DNA of 64,000 nt, from positions 1 to 64,000 of the forward strand of contig JACMRG010000312.1 of NCBI GenBank assembly GCA_014376585.1, written 5' to 3'. The first letter of the stretch is position 1, and every line of letters starts with the position of its first letter. Made by a program: the position numbers and the translations under genes. The notes below the pieces were generated by a model. That model made no database searches. It was not told where the DNA came from and saw only the letters and a list, made by a program, of their open reading frames with translations. Below, piece after piece: positions 29,268-37,687 of this stretch. Source of the DNA: Opitutaceae bacterium. Lineage in GTDB: Bacteria; Verrucomicrobiota; Verrucomicrobiia; Opitutales; Opitutaceae.

Positions 29268-30773
29268 ATGAATTCACGTTTCATCCGTTTCATGCTCGGC
29301 TTCGGCGCACTGCTTATTTTGGTCCGTGCGCATGCCGCCGAGGCGATGTTTGATTTCGAGGTTTTGCGCTACCGGGCAAAGGTCCTCGCGGCCAAACCCT
29401 ACATGGCCCGCCCGAGCCGCGTGCCGGAAAAATTGCGCAAGCTGACCTACGATCAACACCGCAATATCCGCTTCAACCACGCGCAGTCTTGGGGGCGGCG
29501 TGAGGGCCTGCCATTTCAACTCCAGTTCTTTCACCCCGGTTTTATTTTCAACCAGACGGTGCAGATTTCCGAGCTGCGCGACGGCGAGGAAACGCCGATT
29601 CCGTTTTCTCCCCGGCTTTTCGATTACGGAAAAAACAACGTCGGAGACGTGCCGGAAGACATGGGTTTTACGGGGTTCAGGATGCTTTATCCGTTGAATC
29701 TGTCCGGTGACGAACTGGGGGCGTTCCAAGGCGCGAGCTACTTCCGCTTGCTCTGCCAACAAGCCGTCTACGGCCTCTCGGCGCGTGGCCTCGCCATCAA
29801 CACCGGCGAACCGGGCGGCGAGGAGTTTCCCATGTTTGAAGAGTTTTGGGTGCAACGTCCTGCGGTGGACGCCAAGGAGATCGTGCTCTTCGCGCTGCTG
29901 GATAGTCCGAGCGTTGCCGGCGCGTATCGTTTCACCATCCGTCCCGGCGCGGATACGGTTGCCCAGGTGAAAGCGGTGCTTTACGCGCGCAAAACGATCA
30001 AAACGCTCGGAATCGCGCCGCTCACCAGCATGTTTTGGCACGGCGAAAACTCGGGATCGACTGAGGGAGATTTCCGGCCCGAGGTCCACGATTCCGACGG
30101 GCTGCTCGTCAACCACAGCGGTGGCGAGTGGCTCTGGCGGCCGCTCACGAATCCGTCGGCGATTCGCAGCGTGGCCTTTGGGGACCGCAATCCGCGGGGT
30201 TTCGGCCTCTTGCAACGGGACCGGAAATTTTCCAGCTATGAAGACTTGGAGGCGAACTATCACCGGCGTCCCAGCGCGTGGGTCGAATTTATCGGATCGT
30301 GGGGCAGCGGCTCCGTGCGGCTGGTCGAATTGCCGACGCCGGATGAGACCAACGACAATATCGTCGCTTTCTGGGCGCCCGACCAACTGCCGGCGGTGGG
30401 CGAACCCATCGAATTTGAATACCGGTTGCACTGGTTCATCGATCAAATCCGCCCGCCGGCCGGACTGGCTATCGCCACACGTCGCGGCCACTCCAAGACA
30501 AACGAGCCCGATTTGGAGCGCTTCGTTATCGATTTCGACGGCGCCTACCTCAGCAATAAAGGATCCGATCCGTTGATCGAGCCGGTGGTTTCGGTGGGCG
30601 ACGGAGCGAAACTGGTGCATGCGGCAGTGCAAAAAAATCCCTACAATGGCACGTGGCGGGTGGCTTTTGCCCTCCGCGCCGACGGAAGTAAGCGGCCGGT
30701 GGAACTGCGTTGTTTCGTGCGCAAGACGCCTCATGTCCTTACCGAAACTTGGACCTATTTATGGCAACCTTGA
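29268..30773 (+). CDS. opgG: Periplasmic glucan biosynthesis protein OpgG/MdoG
   Basis: 501 residues. The signal peptide (FMLGFGALLILVRAHAAEA) is followed by the OpgG fold. The N-terminal beta-sandwich has LTYDQHRNIRF, FFHPGFIFNQTVQI, FRMLYPLN and GASYFRLLCQQAVYGLSARGLA. The Ig-like C-terminal domain contains NPRGFGLLQRDRKFSSYEDLEA and GRIEL-type strands. OpgG acts in the periplasm on the backbone of osmoregulated periplasmic glucans made by OpgH. The stop of the glycosylase gene is only one base before this start. opgH follows after one intervening gene. Confidence 0.95.
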   Translation: MNSRFIRFMLGFGALLILVRAHAAEAMFDFEVLRYRAKVLAAKPYMARPSRVPEKLRKLTYDQHRNIRFNHAQSWGRREGLPFQLQFFHPGFIFNQTVQISELRDGEETPIPFSPRLFDYGKNNVGDVPEDMGFTGFRMLYPLNLSGDELGAFQGASYFRLLCQQAVYGLSARGLAINTGEPGGEEFPMFEEFWVQRPAVDAKEIVLFALLDSPSVAGAYRFTIRPGADTVAQVKAVLYARKTIKTLGIAPLTSMFWHGENSGSTEGDFRPEVHDSDGLLVNHSGGEWLWRPLTNPSAIRSVAFGDRNPRGFGLLQRDRKFSSYEDLEANYHRRPSAWVEFIGSWGSGSVRLVELPTPDETNDNIVAFWAPDQLPAVGEPIEFEYRLHWFIDQIRPPAGLAIATRRGHSKTNEPDLERFVIDFDGAYLSNKGSDPLIEPVVSVGDGAKLVHAAVQKNPYNGTWRVAFALRADGSKRPVELRCFVRKTPHVLTETWTYLWQP

Positions 30774-30810
30774 ACGCGATGCTGAACCTCTTGCAGATTT
30801 CCACCCCGGT

Positions 30811-31404
30811 ATGAATTCAGGGCCAGTCATTTTATTGCCGGGAGAATTCCGCCCGGCGACAGGTTCGATGGAAGCGTGGAACGCCGCCTACGTCCGGGTC
30901 GAAGACTACCTGCGGGCCCATCGCATCCACAACCGGCTGCATCAAAGCCGGCTCATTCAGGATATATTGGAGCGCGCAGCGCAGCGCCACGCCGCCCAGC
31001 CCACATTGGATCCGACGACGCTCGCGGCGGAGGAAACTGAAACGCTGATGGATGCATGGTTTGCCGCCGTCCTTACTCCCAGCGGTCATGCCCAAGAACG
31101 CATCGCCATCGACGGGCGTCTGGCGTTGCTGCTATGCGACGGGCCGGAAAAATGGCCCTATGCCTTCCTCGACGAGAAAAATATTCCGGCGGAATTCAGC
31201 ACGGCGTTAAAGGCGAGTTCGATGCAGGCCGGGCCGGATATGGTAGTTTCCAGCATGGTGCCGCGGCCCATCGATCTGGGCCCGATCACCGAGGCGGCGG
31301 GCGAAACGCTGGAGCGTTTCGAACAATGGCCCATTCTACGCACGTTGTTTTTGTGGCTGATTTTCACCTCGGCGCTGGCGGGCATTTTCTACGCGACCCG
31401 TTAA
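30811..31404 (+). CDS. Unknown protein between opgG and opgH, single C-terminal membrane helix
   Basis: 197 residues from ATG 30811 (38 bases after opgG); an in-frame ATG at 30733 inside opgG is possible. It is mostly soluble and helical, with Leu/Ala/Glu-rich stretches (DYLRAHRIHNRLHQSRLIQ; EERIAIDGRLALLLCDGP-like segment). A Pro-rich linker (VPRPIDLGPIT) leads to one C-terminal helix (TLFLWLIFTSALAGIFY). I know no family. Its position, and an opgH one base downstream that is shorter at its N-terminus than E. coli OpgH, suggest it may supply the function of the missing N-terminal region or anchor OpgG to the synthase. Confidence 0.75.
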   Translation: MNSGPVILLPGEFRPATGSMEAWNAAYVRVEDYLRAHRIHNRLHQSRLIQDILERAAQRHAAQPTLDPTTLAAEETETLMDAWFAAVLTPSGHAQERIAIDGRLALLLCDGPEKWPYAFLDEKNIPAEFSTALKASSMQAGPDMVVSSMVPRPIDLGPITEAAGETLERFEQWPILRTLFLWLIFTSALAGIFYATR

Positions 31405-31405
31405 C

Positions 31406-33556
31406 ATGCGTGTTTTTCTCAACGACCAGATGAACGTCCGGCGGCTGAACCGCCGGCGCTTTCTATTCTTTTCCGCCATTTTCGGGCTCACCAGTTTGGC
31501 CACCTGGTTCATGGCGGATCTGCTGTGGCGCGACGGTATCAGCGGTCTGGAGTTCATCTTGCTCGGCCTTTTCGTGATCCTTTTTGCCCATATCGCGGCG
31601 GGTTTTTGCACGGCGCTCGTGGGTTTCTACGTCCTGAATCGAGGCGGTGATAGTTGCCGTATCACCGGAACCATCGGTCCGGATGAGGAGGTGCCACTCG
31701 CGTCCACGGCCATCGTGATGCCCGTTTTCAACGAAGACGTGAGCCGCGTGTTTGAGGGACTGCGGGTGATTTACCGCTCGGTGCAGGAGACCGGGAAGCT
31801 GGAGCATTTTGATTTCTTTATCCTGAGCGATTCGAACCGGCCCAATCAGTGGATTCAGGAAGAAGTCGCTTGGGTGGAGCTGTGTAAACAAGTAGGAGGC
31901 TTCGGGAAGATTTTTTACCGCAAACGCCGGCACCAGATTAACAAGAAGGCGGGTAATGTGGCCGATTTTCTCCGGCGCTGGGGCAAGAACTACCGTTATA
32001 TGGTCGTGCTCGATGCGGATTCCATCATGACGGGTCGGGCGCTTGTCCAGCTGTCGGCGCTCATGGAAAAAAACCCTCAGGTGGGCATCATCCAGACCGC
32101 GCCGCGCATCGTTAACGGCGAGACGCTTTACGCTCGTTTGCAATCGTTCGCCAACCGGCTTTACAGCCCGCTGTTTCTTGCCGGGCTCAACTACTGGCAA
32201 CAGCACGACGGCAATTATTGGGGGCATAACGCGATCATCCGCATCCAGCCGTTCATTGAACACTGCGCCTTGCCGGACTTGCCCGGCAGCGAGCCTTTTG
32301 GCGGGCGTATTCTGTCGCATGATTTCGTCGAGGCGGCGCTGATGCGCCGGGCGGGTTGGGCCGTGTGGCTCGCGGGCGATATTGAAGGAAGTTTCGAAGA
32401 AGGACCGCCCACTTTGATCGAGAGTGCGAAGCGTGATCGGCGCTGGTGTCAGGGGAACATGCAGCACGCCTGGCTGCTGACCGCTCGCGGCTTTTGGCCG
32501 GCCAATCGGTTTCATCTATTGATGGGAGTGATGGCCTATGCGTCGTCACCGCTTTGGCTCCTGTTTCTTGCGCTGAGCACCATTCACGTTTTCGGGTTGG
32601 TGGCGCACCCGGCAATCGCAGGGATGCTCCGGCCGGAAGATGTGACCTCTGTGTTTGGCTACATGATCGAGGTGCCGGAAGCGCTGACGCTCTTCACCTT
32701 CACTATGCTGCTGTTGTTTCTGCCCAAGATCGTGAGCGTGATCCTGACGTTGGGAAATCCTGAGGCTTTGGGGAGATTTGGTGGACGGGCCGGTCTCGTG
32801 CTGAGCGCGATCACGGAGACGGTGCTCTCGGCCTTACTCGCGCCGATGAACATGCTGTTCAACGCCAAGTTCGTGCTTTTCACGTTCCTCGGACAAGGCG
32901 TGGGTTGGGTGACCCAGCAGCGCGGCGGCGATGAGGATGGCACGGATTGGCGTGAAGCCATCATCACGCAGGGCGGTCAGACGCTGTTTGGCGTGATCTG
33001 GGGCGTGTGCTCTTTCATTATTTCGCCCGCATTTTTTTGGTGGCTCAGCCCGGTGCTCGCCGGATTGGTGTTGTCCATTCCGGTTTCGATTTTTCTGAGC
33101 AAAACCAGTTTCGGACGGCGGGCGCGAGAAATGGGGATTTTTCTCACGCCGGAGGAGACGCATCCGCCCTATGAGCTGAAGCGCCTGCAGCAAAACGTGT
33201 CGGCGTGCTACCGGCATTTGCCGCCGTTTGAACCGCTGCGGGCAGACTACGGCCTGATGCAGGCGGTGCTCGATCCCTACATCAACGCCATGCACGTATC
33301 GTTGTTGCGGCAGCGGCGGCCGAGCGAAGAAGCGCGGGAATGGTTCGCCCACTTGCGGCTGCGGCTGCTGCGCGACGGACCGGCGAAATTCACGAGCAAG
33401 GAGAAAATGGCGCTGCTGCTCGACGCAGAGTCGATGATCTGGCTGCACCGCGAACTTTGGAGTTCGCCCGCCGGGGTGATTGCCGACTGGTGGCGGCTCG
33501 CAATGCGCCAATACAACGTCCTGACGGCGGCTCCGACGACCGCGCTCTACCGGTAA
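31406..33556 (+). CDS. opgH: Glucan glucosyltransferase OpgH/MdoH (GT2)
   Basis: 716 residues. Two N-terminal helices (about 19-40 and 47-77) precede the GT2 domain. It has IVMPVFNED (about 103), a DAD motif in VVLDADSIMTG (about 201), SHDFVEAALMRRAGW with the acceptor Asp/Glu, and RRWCQGNMQHAWLL (about 344). Four or more helices follow. It polymerises the beta-glucan backbone of osmoregulated periplasmic glucans from UDP-glucose at the inner membrane. It is about 130 residues shorter than the E. coli enzyme, chiefly at the N-terminus. It forms an operon with opgG and the unknown gene. Confidence 0.95.
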   Translation: MRVFLNDQMNVRRLNRRRFLFFSAIFGLTSLATWFMADLLWRDGISGLEFILLGLFVILFAHIAAGFCTALVGFYVLNRGGDSCRITGTIGPDEEVPLASTAIVMPVFNEDVSRVFEGLRVIYRSVQETGKLEHFDFFILSDSNRPNQWIQEEVAWVELCKQVGGFGKIFYRKRRHQINKKAGNVADFLRRWGKNYRYMVVLDADSIMTGRALVQLSALMEKNPQVGIIQTAPRIVNGETLYARLQSFANRLYSPLFLAGLNYWQQHDGNYWGHNAIIRIQPFIEHCALPDLPGSEPFGGRILSHDFVEAALMRRAGWAVWLAGDIEGSFEEGPPTLIESAKRDRRWCQGNMQHAWLLTARGFWPANRFHLLMGVMAYASSPLWLLFLALSTIHVFGLVAHPAIAGMLRPEDVTSVFGYMIEVPEALTLFTFTMLLLFLPKIVSVILTLGNPEALGRFGGRAGLVLSAITETVLSALLAPMNMLFNAKFVLFTFLGQGVGWVTQQRGGDEDGTDWREAIITQGGQTLFGVIWGVCSFIISPAFFWWLSPVLAGLVLSIPVSIFLSKTSFGRRAREMGIFLTPEETHPPYELKRLQQNVSACYRHLPPFEPLRADYGLMQAVLDPYINAMHVSLLRQRRPSEEAREWFAHLRLRLLRDGPAKFTSKEKMALLLDAESMIWLHRELWSSPAGVIADWWRLAMRQYNVLTAAPTTALYR

Positions 33557-33589
33557 GCCCGGGCATGTAGGGCCGGCCTATGCTCGGGG
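33557..33589. terminator. Hairpin between convergent genes
   Basis: CCCGGGCAT...TAGGCCGGCCTA...ATGC forms a long near-perfect palindrome just after opgH and about 10 bases before the end of the HPt gene. It lacks a T-run, so it is at best a bidirectional pause or terminator structure. Confidence 0.45.
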
Positions 33590-33594
33590 CCGTC

Positions 33595-33954
33595 TCAGGC
33601 CGTGAAATACATGCGCAGCGCCGCCTGCGCGTTCGTGAACTCGACTTTGACGGCGGCGAGATCAGGGGCGAGCCCACCGAGGCCATTCGTGCGTGAGTCG
33701 TGCTCCAATTTTTCCGCGAGGGCGCGCAGACGAAGGGTGCCGAGGTTGGAGGAGCTGCCCTTGATACTGTGAGCCGCACGCGTGAATGTCGGGATGTCAC
33801 CGGCGGCGAAGCACTGATCGAGTTCGGCGATTCGCTGCGGGGTATCCTCCAAGAAAATGGTGATGATCTCGCGCAAAAACTCGTCGTTGTCGCCGGGGGT
33901 GAGCGCGCGAAGGTTTTCGATTGCCTCGGGGTCGATGAGAGGGAGCTCAGACAT
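33595..33954 (-). CDS. HPt (histidine phosphotransfer) domain protein
   Basis: 119 residues from ATG 33954. It consists of a single HPt domain with the phospho-accepting His at H62 in AAHSIKGSSSNLG; the helical pattern before (LREIITIFLEDTPQRIAELDQC) and after it is typical. It would pass phosphate between response-regulator domains. It lies 102 bases after the GspE-like ATPase gene, at the end of a signalling cluster with a REC-histidine kinase and a response regulator. It probably works with them. Confidence 0.92.
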   Translation of the reverse strand: MSELPLIDPEAIENLRALTPGDNDEFLREIITIFLEDTPQRIAELDQCFAAGDIPTFTRAAHSIKGSSSNLGTLRLRALAEKLEHDSRTNGLGGLAPDLAAVKVEFTNAQAALRMYFTA

Positions 33955-34056
33955 GGGCGAGAGAATTGCCGCGAATCCAACGACTGCAAATCGGAACGAG
34001 CTGAAAAGATGGCTCACTAGCGCCGCGGGGTTGCGTTTGGGCGGACGGCCCGGCGC

Positions 34057-35763
34057 TTAGGTAGCCCATTCCGGCGCGGTGCTGGCTTCGATTTCGTCGA
34101 TGGTGGTCAGACCGAGCAGAACTTTTTTCAAACCGTCGTAGCGCAGGGGTTTGTAACCCACTTTGGCGGCGGCGCGGGTGATTTCCTGGGCGCTGCGGCC
34201 GTCGGAAATGAGCGCGCGGATTTCTTCGGTGATAAGCACGAGTTCGTGAAAGGCGATTCGGCCCTTGTAACCGGAGAATCGGCATTTCTGACAGCCCCGA
34301 CCGCGGTAAAAAGGGACGTCACTGAGACCTTCTTCCTGGAAATATTTAGCGAGAATTTCACGCGACGGCTGGTAGGCCTCTTTGCAATTTTCGCAGATGC
34401 GTGCCGCGAGCCGCTGCGCGAGAACACCGATAACCGAGGGCGCGACCATGTAAGGTTCCACACCGATCTCGATTAAGCGCACGATGGCCTGTGGAGCGGT
34501 GTTGGTGTGCAGCGTGGCGAAAACCACGTGGCCGGTGAGGGCGGCTTCGGTGGCGATCTTGGCGGTTTCCAGATCGCGAATTTCGCCGATCAAAATGGCG
34601 TCCGGATCCTGACGCATGAGCGCGCGGAGGACGTTGGCGAACTTAAGGTCGATGTGGGAATTGATCTGGGTCTGCGTGACGCCGGCGAGCTGGATCTCGA
34701 TCGGATCCTCGATGGTGGAAATATTTATGTCGGGGCTGTTAATCTCGTTCAACGCGGCGTAAAGCGTGGTCGTCTTGCCAGAGCCGGTGGGCCCGGTGAC
34801 AAAGAGGATGCCGTTGGGGTTTTTGATAAGGCGGCGGAACGGCTGGAGGATGGTTTGCGAGACCATCATTTTATCAAGCGTGAGCATGGTCTTCTTGCCG
34901 CTCATCGCGAGGACACGTATGGCAGCTTTCTCACCGTAGGCGGAGGGAATCGTGGAAACGCGGAAATTGGCCGTCTGCGCACCGACGGGCATAGAGAAAC
35001 GACCGTCTTGGGGGAAACGCGATTCGGAGATGTTGAGGCCACTCAGGATTTTGATGCGCGAGATGAGCGCCCGGTGCAGTTTGCGCGAGTAGGTGAGGAT
35101 TTCGCGGAGATTGCCGTCAATGCGGAAGCGGATGCGCGACTGCGTCTCTTGCGCTTCGACGTGAATATCCGTCGCGCGTTCGCGCATCGCAAAGTAAACA
35201 ACTTCGTCGAGGATTTGGACGAGGGCGTTGTTCTCGGCGAGCTGGGCGAGCATGTCGCCCGCGATTTCGGGTTTGTCGAAAAGACTGGAGCGGTCGAGTT
35301 CGTTGAGACTGTCTTCCAGATTTTTTTCGGTGGAATAGTGAATCGCGATGGCATCCTCTATTTCGCGGGGCATCGCGAAGACCGGGCTGACGGGTATCTG
35401 GGCGATCAGGCTGAGTCGTTTTACGAGGTCGGCATCGCCGGGTGCGGCCATCGCGGTGGTGAGCACACCGTCGATAATGTAGAGGCCGATGGCTTTCGCT
35501 TTCTTCGCGACCTCGGCGGGAATTTTCTCGACGGCCTCATCGGTGATGGTCGAGGCGAAGGGGTCGACGTAGGCGACGTTCATCGCGTCGGCCCAGAAAC
35601 GGCAGGCTTCATCTTTTGACGCCAATTTGTCGTTGATGACGGACTGCAGCAGTTCCACGCCGTCGCCGTGGCGGGCGACGAGATCCGCCAGTTCGGTTTT
35701 GAAATCGAAATTGGGCAGGGCCCGCAGCCGCTCAACGAAGACCTTACTGTTTCGATTTCGCAC
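34057..35763 (-). CDS. GspE/PilB-family secretion ATPase
   Basis: 568 residues if started at GTG 35763; no ATG lies near the start. An N-terminal T2SSE_N-like domain (GDGVELLQSVINDKLASKDE; MNVAYVDPF) is followed by the ATPase core: Walker A GPTGSGKTT (about 323), Asp box FRIDGNLREIL, Walker B PDAILIGEIRDLETA and His box ATLHTNTA. A C-terminal zinc motif is formed by CENC and CQKC. Such ATPases power type II secretion or type IV pilus assembly. No pilin, GspF or secretin genes are nearby; the neighbours are two-component proteins instead. The start overlaps the end of the 68-residue gene by about 20 bases in another frame. Confidence 0.93.
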   Translation of the reverse strand: MRNRNSKVFVERLRALPNFDFKTELADLVARHGDGVELLQSVINDKLASKDEACRFWADAMNVAYVDPFASTITDEAVEKIPAEVAKKAKAIGLYIIDGVLTTAMAAPGDADLVKRLSLIAQIPVSPVFAMPREIEDAIAIHYSTEKNLEDSLNELDRSSLFDKPEIAGDMLAQLAENNALVQILDEVVYFAMRERATDIHVEAQETQSRIRFRIDGNLREILTYSRKLHRALISRIKILSGLNISESRFPQDGRFSMPVGAQTANFRVSTIPSAYGEKAAIRVLAMSGKKTMLTLDKMMVSQTILQPFRRLIKNPNGILFVTGPTGSGKTTTLYAALNEINSPDINISTIEDPIEIQLAGVTQTQINSHIDLKFANVLRALMRQDPDAILIGEIRDLETAKIATEAALTGHVVFATLHTNTAPQAIVRLIEIGVEPYMVAPSVIGVLAQRLAARICENCKEAYQPSREILAKYFQEEGLSDVPFYRGRGCQKCRFSGYKGRIAFHELVLITEEIRALISDGRSAQEITRAAAKVGYKPLRYDGLKKVLLGLTTIDEIEASTAPEWAT

Positions 35764-35950
35764 GGCGGGGGGCTTTGAAGAGTTTTCCGATCTCGTTCTG
35801 GTCGAGTTTCTCCATGGCGAAAAGGCCGGTGGTGCGCTCAAGCCTGAGTTCGGCGAGCATTTGCGGCAGGGAATAGCGGACTTCGGCCAGTTCGGCCGGT
35901 TTGAGATTGGGTGCGAACTGGTCCGAGGGGGAAGTGGCGGGTCGGTTCAT
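35744..35950 (-). CDS. 68-residue protein upstream of and overlapping the GspE-like gene
   Basis: MNRPATSPSDQ is followed by RYSLPQMLAELRLERTTGLFA and QNEIGKLFKAPRR. The ATG lies six bases after the stop of the response-regulator gene (35957), so it is well placed in the operon. It ends in TAA at 35744 inside the start region of the ATPase. The mid-protein SLPQMLAELRLERTTG looks like a folded helical segment, and the gene reads like a real protein. I know no family. The overlap suggests translational coupling, or a frameshift that once joined it to the ATPase. Confidence 0.65.
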   Translation of the reverse strand: MNRPATSPSDQFAPNLKPAELAEVRYSLPQMLAELRLERTTGLFAMEKLDQNEIGKLFKAPRRAKSKQ

Positions 35951-35956
35951 GCGGAT

Positions 35957-36352
35957 TTAATCTGATTCGGTCAGGTCAAAGTTGGCCTCGATGGTTTCCA
36001 AGAGCGCTTTGGCGATTTCCTCTTTGGGCGTGTCTTTGCGGATGTAGTTGAGCGCGCCGAGTTCAGAGGCCTCTTCGATGGTTTGGCGCGTGACGAGAGA
36101 GGTAAGCATGACGACCGAGCATTCCGGATCGAGCACATGGAGCTGTTTGAGCGTTTCGAGGCCGCCGAGCTTGGGCATATTGACATCGAGCAGCACAAGG
36201 TCGGGGCGATGCTCGGCATACATTGCGAGGGCTTCTTCGCCGTTGCTCGCTTCGAGCAATTTGGGAACACAAATCTGGCGCAGGACCAGACCGATGAATT
36301 TACGGATGTGGGCCTCGTCATCGACGAGCAAAATGGTGCCTTTGAATTTCAT
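35957..36352 (-). CDS. Single-domain response regulator
   Basis: 131 residues from ATG 36352, a CheY-like receiver with no output domain. The acidic pocket is D11/D12 (ILLVDDE) and the phospho-acceptor is D56 (LVLLDVNMP). Thr/Ser in VVMLTSLV and Lys in NYIRKDTPK complete the switch set. The start overlaps the stop of the upstream kinase gene (ATGA). It is expected to receive phosphate from that kinase and may pass it to the HPt protein or bind the ATPase. Confidence 0.95.
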   Translation of the reverse strand: MKFKGTILLVDDEAHIRKFIGLVLRQICVPKLLEASNGEEALAMYAEHRPDLVLLDVNMPKLGGLETLKQLHVLDPECSVVMLTSLVTRQTIEEASELGALNYIRKDTPKEEIAKALLETIEANFDLTESD

Positions 36353-37491
36353 GGGGAGCAGGGAAGGGTGACGCGAAACTCGCACCCAAGTTGGGGGAGG
36401 TTTTGCGCCGAGATCGTGCCGCGGTGGGCGGCGATGATTTTGCGGCAAATGGCGAGCCCGAGTCCGGTGCTTTTTTCACCGGCGGTAGGTTTGGCTGAAA
36501 GTTTGCTGAAATCTTTAAAGAGTTTGTCATGCTCCGCGTCGGGAACGCCGGGGCCCTGATCCTTGACGGAAAAACCGCGCACCCCCGGACCGGTGTGCAA
36601 CTCCACAGTTATGGTGGAGCCAGGCGGCGAATACTTCACGGCGTTACTGATAAGATTATCGGCGACCTGGCGGATTTTGGCGGAATCGATAAGGGCAATT
36701 GAAGACTCGACGAAGGCGGACATCACGATCCGCGTATTTTTCTTGGCGGCTTCGATATTGTTCAAAAAGACGGATTTTCCGAGCAGTGCAGCGAGATTGT
36801 CAGGTTCAAGCTGCAGTTTAAGTTCGCCGGCCTCGATCGTCGCGACGTCAAGCAGCTCGTTGACGAGGTCGAGCATGGACTGGCTGGCGCTGTGGATGGT
36901 TTTGACCAAGTCCAATTGGTCCGGCGTCAATTGGCCGACGGTGCCGTCGGTCAGGAATTCAGCGAGGCCTCGAATAGATGCGAGAGGATTCCTTAGATCG
37001 TGGGCGGCCATCCCGAGAAATCGATTTTTTGCGGCGTTGGCTTTGCTCAATTGATCGACGAGCAATTTCTGCCGTTCGACCAGAATCTGACTGTGCATGT
37101 GCGAACGAATCCGGGCAAGCACCTCCTTCGGCTTAAAAGGCTTGGGCAGGTAGTCGACTCCGCCGGCGGCCAGCCCTTGCACCACATCATCAGACTCGCT
37201 CTTGGCGGTGATGAAAATCACGGGAGCCGTATCGACGCCGTAGATTTTTTTGAGGCGCCGGCAGGTTTCGAAACCGTCGATGCCGGGCAGCATCACATCC
37301 AGCAGAACCAGATCGGGCGGCGATTTTGCGTAGATTTCCAAAGCGGCCTCACCCGACTCGACTTCGATCAAGACATAGCGGTCACCTCGAAGTATTCCGC
37401 TCAAGATGCGCAAATTGATCCGATCATCGTCAACGACGAGAATCCTTCGCCCGGCGAGATCAATATCTGGCAAAGAGGAAAATGGTTCCAT
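36349..37491 (-). CDS. REC-HisKA-HATPase sensor kinase (hybrid, receiver first)
   Basis: 380 residues. An N-terminal receiver domain (D21-D23 in VVDDDR; phospho-acceptor D65 in LVLLDVMLPG; K117 in YLPKPFK) is joined through a coiled coil to the dimerisation helix with H164 in AAHDLRNPLASI. The ATPase domain has N, G1 and G2 boxes (ADNLISNAVKYSPPG; VKDQGPGVPD; STGLGLAICRK). It has no membrane helix, so it is cytosolic. It heads the signalling cluster that includes a response regulator, the secretion ATPase and an HPt protein. The sensed signal is unknown. Confidence 0.95.
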   Translation of the reverse strand: MEPFSSLPDIDLAGRRILVVDDDRINLRILSGILRGDRYVLIEVESGEAALEIYAKSPPDLVLLDVMLPGIDGFETCRRLKKIYGVDTAPVIFITAKSESDDVVQGLAAGGVDYLPKPFKPKEVLARIRSHMHSQILVERQKLLVDQLSKANAAKNRFLGMAAHDLRNPLASIRGLAEFLTDGTVGQLTPDQLDLVKTIHSASQSMLDLVNELLDVATIEAGELKLQLEPDNLAALLGKSVFLNNIEAAKKNTRIVMSAFVESSIALIDSAKIRQVADNLISNAVKYSPPGSTITVELHTGPGVRGFSVKDQGPGVPDAEHDKLFKDFSKLSAKPTAGEKSTGLGLAICRKIIAAHRGTISAQNLPQLGCEFRVTLPCSP

Positions 37492-37687
37492 GGGTTTCGT
37501 GTAAAATACGACTGCGCTGGTCTTGAACTCGAAAATTGTTTGCTAAGCTAAGACACGCAAGGGCGGTTTTAATCCTTTGGGATCATCAGTGGGAAATGTT
37601 TTTATCATTCGTATCATAAAAGGGGGATATGTTGATATTACGCTTGCTTGAGGCATTGAGGGTGATTTGGTCCATGTTCTCATACTT

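Noticed and set aside
29274-30734. 486-residue minus-strand frame opposite opgG
   Set aside because: It mirrors the OpgG coding sequence and has His/Arg-rich shadow composition.
37500-37687. S-adenosylmethionine riboswitch before metK
   Set aside because: I could not find the conserved core of any class I know.
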